Shown piece by piece: positions 60,484 to 64,000 of a DNA stretch of 64,000 bases; the stretch's first letter is position 1, and every line of letters starts with the position of its first letter. The stretch is taken from NCBI GenBank assembly GCA_049671305.1, contig JBATUR010000047.1, forward strand, positions 18,292-82,291. The letters run 5' to 3'. This stretch comes from CADCTM01 sp049671305 (GTDB lineage Bacteria > Cyanobacteriota > Cyanobacteriia > Cyanobacteriales > Coleofasciculaceae). The notes under the pieces were generated by a model that was not told the origin of the DNA, did no database searches, and saw nothing but the letters and a program-made list of their open reading frames with translations. The position numbers and the translations under genes are program-made.

Positions 60484-61710
60484 ATGGTTCAGTTACCAGC
60501 CGCCCTGCCAATAATGCCTAAAGTCCTAAACAGTTTGATTCTATTACTAAGTTGTCTTGGTTGTTTCCTCAGCAGTTGGATTGTAATTCCTGCCCCTATT
60601 TATGCTTTATTAATCTTAGGAGTTGGTGCGCCGGAAGTTAGTCATTGGTTGATTATTTTAAACTTTATTCTTTTAGGAATAACCACAACTCAAGCTATTT
60701 TAGCATCACGGGTAGGACGAAAACAAGGCATTATTTTAGTAATTAGTACAGTCGGATTAATTTTAAGCTTATTACCACTGCTGCAACTACCAACAACTCA
60801 ACAAAAAATGTCAGCGGCAATGTTTAAGAATTTGGGTGCAGACTATCTTGCAAGTATTCCCGATCAGATGCTTCATAAGATGAGAAAACATCCTTTCATC
60901 CTAGCTGATGCCTTCCGAGGAATTGCCACAAAAGAAGTTCGCTACACACCAAATATCCAATTTGCCGCGCCGGATGGCGTACCATTAAGTATGGATATTT
61001 ACCGTCCAGAAAAGCTAGGAAAATATCCCGCAATTGTTATACTTTACGGCGGTGCTTGGCAGTATGGCAACCCTAAATCTAATGCTGAATTTAGTCGCTA
61101 TATGGCGGCGCGGGGCTATACAATTTTTGCAATTGATTATCGTCATGCACCTCGTTATCGCTTTCCGGCACAACTTGATGATGTTCGTGCAGCGTTAGAT
61201 TTTATCCGTCAAAATGCGGTTAAATATGAGGCTCAAGCAGATCGTATCGCATTACTGGGACGTTCTGCCGGCGGACATTTGGCAATGCTTGCTGCCTATC
61301 AACCTGATGCTTTTCCAGTGCAGGCTGTTGTTAGTTATTATGGACCATTTAATCTGACAGAAGGTTATAAAGATCCACCAAAACCTGATCCTCTTAATGT
61401 TAGGGCATTATTAGTAGCCTTTTTGGGTGGTACGCCGGAGCAATTACCTGAACAATATATTAAAGCTTCACCAGCAAGTTATGTAACACGTAAACTGCCG
61501 CCAACTTTATTAGTACATGGAAGTCGCGATCATATTGTGGAAGTGCGCTTTGCACGGGATATGTACCAGCGTCTACAAGCAGTTGGCACTACTAGTGTTT
61601 TGCTAGAAATTCCTTGGGCAGAACACGCTTTTGATGCAATTTTTAATGGTCTAAGTAATCAGCTAGCTTTATATTATACAGAAAGATTTTTGGCTTGGAC
61701 TCTTAAATAA
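60484..61710 (+). CDS. Membrane-anchored alpha/beta hydrolase (HSL/BD-FAE-like)
   Basis: This protein has 408 residues from the ATG at 60484. The frame opens at a TTG at 60400, but that overlaps the terminator. Residues 14-110 hold three membrane helices (for example VLNSLILLLSCLGCFLSSWIV). The C-terminal hydrolase (about 160-405) has the oxyanion motif ILYGGAWQYG, the nucleophile GRSAGGH, the acid in HGSRDHIVEVRF and the catalytic His in WAEHAFD. It probably cleaves an ester. The substrate is unknown. It may be a single-gene unit. Confidence 0.82.
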   Translation: MVQLPAALPIMPKVLNSLILLLSCLGCFLSSWIVIPAPIYALLILGVGAPEVSHWLIILNFILLGITTTQAILASRVGRKQGIILVISTVGLILSLLPLLQLPTTQQKMSAAMFKNLGADYLASIPDQMLHKMRKHPFILADAFRGIATKEVRYTPNIQFAAPDGVPLSMDIYRPEKLGKYPAIVILYGGAWQYGNPKSNAEFSRYMAARGYTIFAIDYRHAPRYRFPAQLDDVRAALDFIRQNAVKYEAQADRIALLGRSAGGHLAMLAAYQPDAFPVQAVVSYYGPFNLTEGYKDPPKPDPLNVRALLVAFLGGTPEQLPEQYIKASPASYVTRKLPPTLLVHGSRDHIVEVRFARDMYQRLQAVGTTSVLLEIPWAEHAFDAIFNGLSNQLALYYTERFLAWTLK

Positions 61711-62147
61711 TGTTAAGTAAATATTTGACAAAAAGCCCAAGGTTATACAGTAGATAAGTGATGATTTTTAGGCACTACAACTAACCAAAATGGTATAAAC
61801 ATAAGCAATAGTTTATGAGATAATTGCTTTAACTCCAACACCTAGAGATCCACCACTTTTGAGCATCGTAACTTTTGGGTTCTAGGACAATTATTAATAT
61901 ATTGAGGCAAGATCTTGCTATGCTTTTTATGAAGCGCGTTGGTCTTGCTTTCTGGCAGGTTGGCTGTCAGCTTGTCGGACTATTAATTATGAATAATTGA
62001 TCTTGATTGAGCATTAAAGTTAGAAAAACAGGTATGGAAAATACTCATCCTACTTGTAGAGTCATCTAAATTTGAGTCTGCCGAAATACTGAACTGACAT
62101 CATTCGCTAAACTAGAGTTTGATGTGCGTTGAGGAATAGTAAACGCT
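61711..62147. other. Intergenic region before ligA
   Basis: A 437-base gap between two plus-strand genes. It contains a 26-codon frame (MLFMKRVGLAFWQVGCQLVG and onward, near 61920) with no ribosome site, and no convincing hairpin. The ligA promoter is probably near its right end. Confidence 0.5.
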
Positions 62148-64000
62148 GTGGCACAAATAACGCCGGAAATTCAACAGCGGGTTCAAGAATTGCGGCAACT
62201 GCTGCAAAAAGCCAGCTATGCTTACTATGCTCTCGATAATCCGATTATGGAGGATACGGTTTATGACCAATTGTATCGAGAACTGCAAGATTTAGAAACT
62301 CAATATCCGCAACTAATAACGCCCGAAAGTCCAACTCAGCGTGTGGGAGAAATACCTGCATCCCAATTTGATTCGGTACGGCACAATATCCCTCTTTATA
62401 GTTTAGAAAATGCCTTCAATATGGAGGAGTTTGCTAAATGGCAAGAACGTTGGCAAAGGCATACAGCAAATATAAAAGAGTTTGCATATATTTGTGAATT
62501 AAAAATAGACGGCAATGCTTTGGCGCTAACTTATGAGAATGGGTTTTTAGTGCGGGGTGTGACGCGGGGTGATGGGGTAACGGGTGAAGATATTACGCAA
62601 AATGTGAGGACAATTCGTTCAATTCCTTTGCAATTAAATCTTGAAAAAGCGCCAGCAGTTGTAGAAATACGTGGCGAGGCGTTTTTGCCATTAGATGTAT
62701 TTGAACAAATTAATCAAGAAAGAGAGGAGAAAGGAGAACAACTATTTGCCAACCCCAGAAATGCGGCGGCAGGCACATTGCGGCAATTAGACTCGCGAAT
62801 TGTGGCACAGCGTAAGTTGGATTTCTTTCCTTATACTCTACATATTCCTAGTAAAAACGATTTAGAAGTGTCCCATACGCAGTCTGAGGCACTGCAATTG
62901 CTCTCTAACTTTGGTTTTAAGATAAATCCCAATGAAAAGCTTTGTGGGACTTTAGAAGAGGTTGGGGAGTATTACGATTATTGGGATACTCAGCGGCGCA
63001 ATTTGCCTTATATGACTGATGGCGTGGTGGTGAAGATTAATTCCTTGGCGTTGCAGTCAGAATTGGGTTTTACACAGAAATTTCCGCGTTGGGCGATCGC
63101 TTTAAAGTATCCTGCAGAAGAAGCACCGACTGTAGTTAAAAATATTTCGATTAATGTGGGACGTACTGGCGCTTTAACGCCCTTGGCAGAAATGCAACCG
63201 GTTCAACTAGCTGGCACGACAGTACAACGGGCTACATTACATAATAGCGATCGCATTGCCGAATTAGATATCCGCGTCGGGGATACGGTAATTGTGCGTA
63301 AAGCTGGTGAAATCATTCCAGAAGTGGTGCGAGTGCTCACAGAATTACGCCCTGACGGTGCCCAACCCTTCCAAATGCCGACTCATTGCCCTGTCTGTAA
63401 TCAACCGGTTGTACGCCCGAAAGGGGAAGCAGTGACGCGCTGTATTAATGCTTCTTGTGCGGCGATTTTAAAAGGTGCATTAACTCATTGGACAAGTCGT
63501 GGTGCGCTAGATATTAGTGGTTTGGGTGAGAAGATTGTACAACAATTAGTTGACCAAAAGATAGTACATTCCGTTGCTGATTTATATGATTTAAATGCTG
63601 AACAATTGGCAACAATGGAAAGAATGGGGACAAAATTAGCGGAGAAATTAGTAAAAGCGATCGCTAATTCCAAAACCCAACCTTGGGCGCGTGTTTTGTA
63701 TGGTTTAGGTATTCGTCATGTCGGCAGTACTTATGCCCAAACTTTAACTCAGCAATTTCCCACAGTTGAACACTTAAAAAATGCCTCCGCCGCCACAATT
63801 GAAGGTGTTTATGGAATTGGTCCAGAAATTGCTCAATCTGTGTTTCAATGGTTTCAAGTTCCGGCTAATCAAGCTTTAATTAATCGTCTGCAAGCAGCAG
63901 GGTTACAATTTACTGCAATTAAAACGAACAATGATCCAAAAAGTCAACGTTTAAGTGGCAAAACTTTTGTAATTACTGGTACTTTGCCCACACTCAAGCG
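62148..64000 (+). CDS. ligA: NAD-dependent DNA ligase, partial (right edge)
   Basis: The frame opens at GTG 62148 and continues to the right edge (617 codons seen). The adenylated lysine is in CELKIDGNALAL. The OB fold, the zinc finger (CPVCNQPVVRPKGEAVTRCINASC), the helix-hairpin-helix region (ISGLGEKIVQQL, IRHVGSTYA, GIGPEIAQSV) and the start of the BRCT domain (SGKTFVITGTLPTLK) are all visible. GAGGAA lies 11 bases before the GTG. It seals nicks in replication and repair. It is the only LigA candidate in the window. Confidence 0.95.
   Translation, partial: MAQITPEIQQRVQELRQLLQKASYAYYALDNPIMEDTVYDQLYRELQDLETQYPQLITPESPTQRVGEIPASQFDSVRHNIPLYSLENAFNMEEFAKWQERWQRHTANIKEFAYICELKIDGNALALTYENGFLVRGVTRGDGVTGEDITQNVRTIRSIPLQLNLEKAPAVVEIRGEAFLPLDVFEQINQEREEKGEQLFANPRNAAAGTLRQLDSRIVAQRKLDFFPYTLHIPSKNDLEVSHTQSEALQLLSNFGFKINPNEKLCGTLEEVGEYYDYWDTQRRNLPYMTDGVVVKINSLALQSELGFTQKFPRWAIALKYPAEEAPTVVKNISINVGRTGALTPLAEMQPVQLAGTTVQRATLHNSDRIAELDIRVGDTVIVRKAGEIIPEVVRVLTELRPDGAQPFQMPTHCPVCNQPVVRPKGEAVTRCINASCAAILKGALTHWTSRGALDISGLGEKIVQQLVDQKIVHSVADLYDLNAEQLATMERMGTKLAEKLVKAIANSKTQPWARVLYGLGIRHVGSTYAQTLTQQFPTVEHLKNASAATIEGVYGIGPEIAQSVFQWFQVPANQALINRLQAAGLQFTAIKTNNDPKSQRLSGKTFVITGTLPTLK

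Noticed and set aside
61920..62000. A 26-codon hydrophobic frame before ligA
   Set aside because: It is very short, has no ribosome site and no recognisable family.
1..64000. CRISPR arrays, tRNA, rRNA, transposases, phage genes and integrases
   Set aside because: Looked for by eye in all gaps; no regularly spaced repeats, cloverleaf sequences or mobile-element proteins were found.

Overview
The window is chromosomal DNA of a cyanobacterium. Many coding regions carry the GCGATCGC (HIP1) palindrome typical of cyanobacteria. The gene content is also phototrophic: light-dependent protochlorophyllide reductase, cytochrome c6, a CBS-CP12 regulator, a helical carotenoid protein, DevBCA-type exporters and an MntCAB manganese transporter. 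I see no phage, transposase, CRISPR array, tRNA or rRNA. The set of accessory regulators and exporters suggests a large-genome filamentous or Chroococcidiopsis-like lineage, but the species cannot be told from the sequence.

Layout. 0-2.5 kb: a MacAB-like export operon (minus strand), cut at the left edge. 2.9-5.6 kb: a metal cation effluxer, a small secreted protein and a TPR protein. 5.7-9.5 kb: a DevBCA exporter facing a TetR regulator across a palindromic intergenic region. 9.6-13.6 kb: a possible structured RNA, a response regulator, a GyrA/ParC paralogue and a cold-shock/sunset-domain membrane protein. 13.7-18.8 kb: protochlorophyllide reductase, a gamma-glutamylcyclotransferase plus SufS-like pair, and CBS-CP12. 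18.9-23.5 kb: a 951-residue NosR-like iron-sulfur membrane protein with a C-terminal cyclic-nucleotide-like domain, followed by a cyclic-peptide-type ABC exporter. 23.6-29.8 kb: small membrane proteins, a nucleobase permease, an 11-residue-repeat protein, an LTxxQ protein, two ABM-fold proteins and RecX. 29.8-32.8 kb: four transcription units around cytochrome c6 that share a 24-bp promoter motif; I read this as a copper-responsive regulon. 32.9-35.3 kb: a TPR protein and a two-gene coiled-coil/lectin-like cassette. 35.5-54.6 kb: mostly housekeeping genes (carotenoid-type oxidoreductase, citrate synthase, SixA, DHH phosphoesterase, HNH nuclease, NAD kinase, ABC exporter, rhodanese, methyltransferase, UbiB kinase, RecN) and a GAF/PAS adenylate cyclase. 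54.7-56.6 kb: an ECF sigma factor, a ChrR-like cupin anti-sigma factor and a helical carotenoid protein. 56.8-61.7 kb: mntCAB, a Tat-exported ferritin-like protein and a membrane-anchored hydrolase. 62.1 kb to the end: NAD-dependent DNA ligase, cut at the right edge.

Three neighbourhoods look most worth following. The first is the shared-motif group around petJ, which includes a secreted protein predicted to mature with an N-terminal histidine, a His/Met-rich secreted protein and a TauE/SafE-ferric-reductase fusion. The second is the sigma/ChrR-like/carotenoid-protein cluster, which pairs a possible singlet-oxygen-type switch with a singlet-oxygen quencher. The third is the coiled-coil/lectin-like pair at 33.9-35.3 kb. 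All functions are read from sequence motifs and family knowledge; no searches were run.
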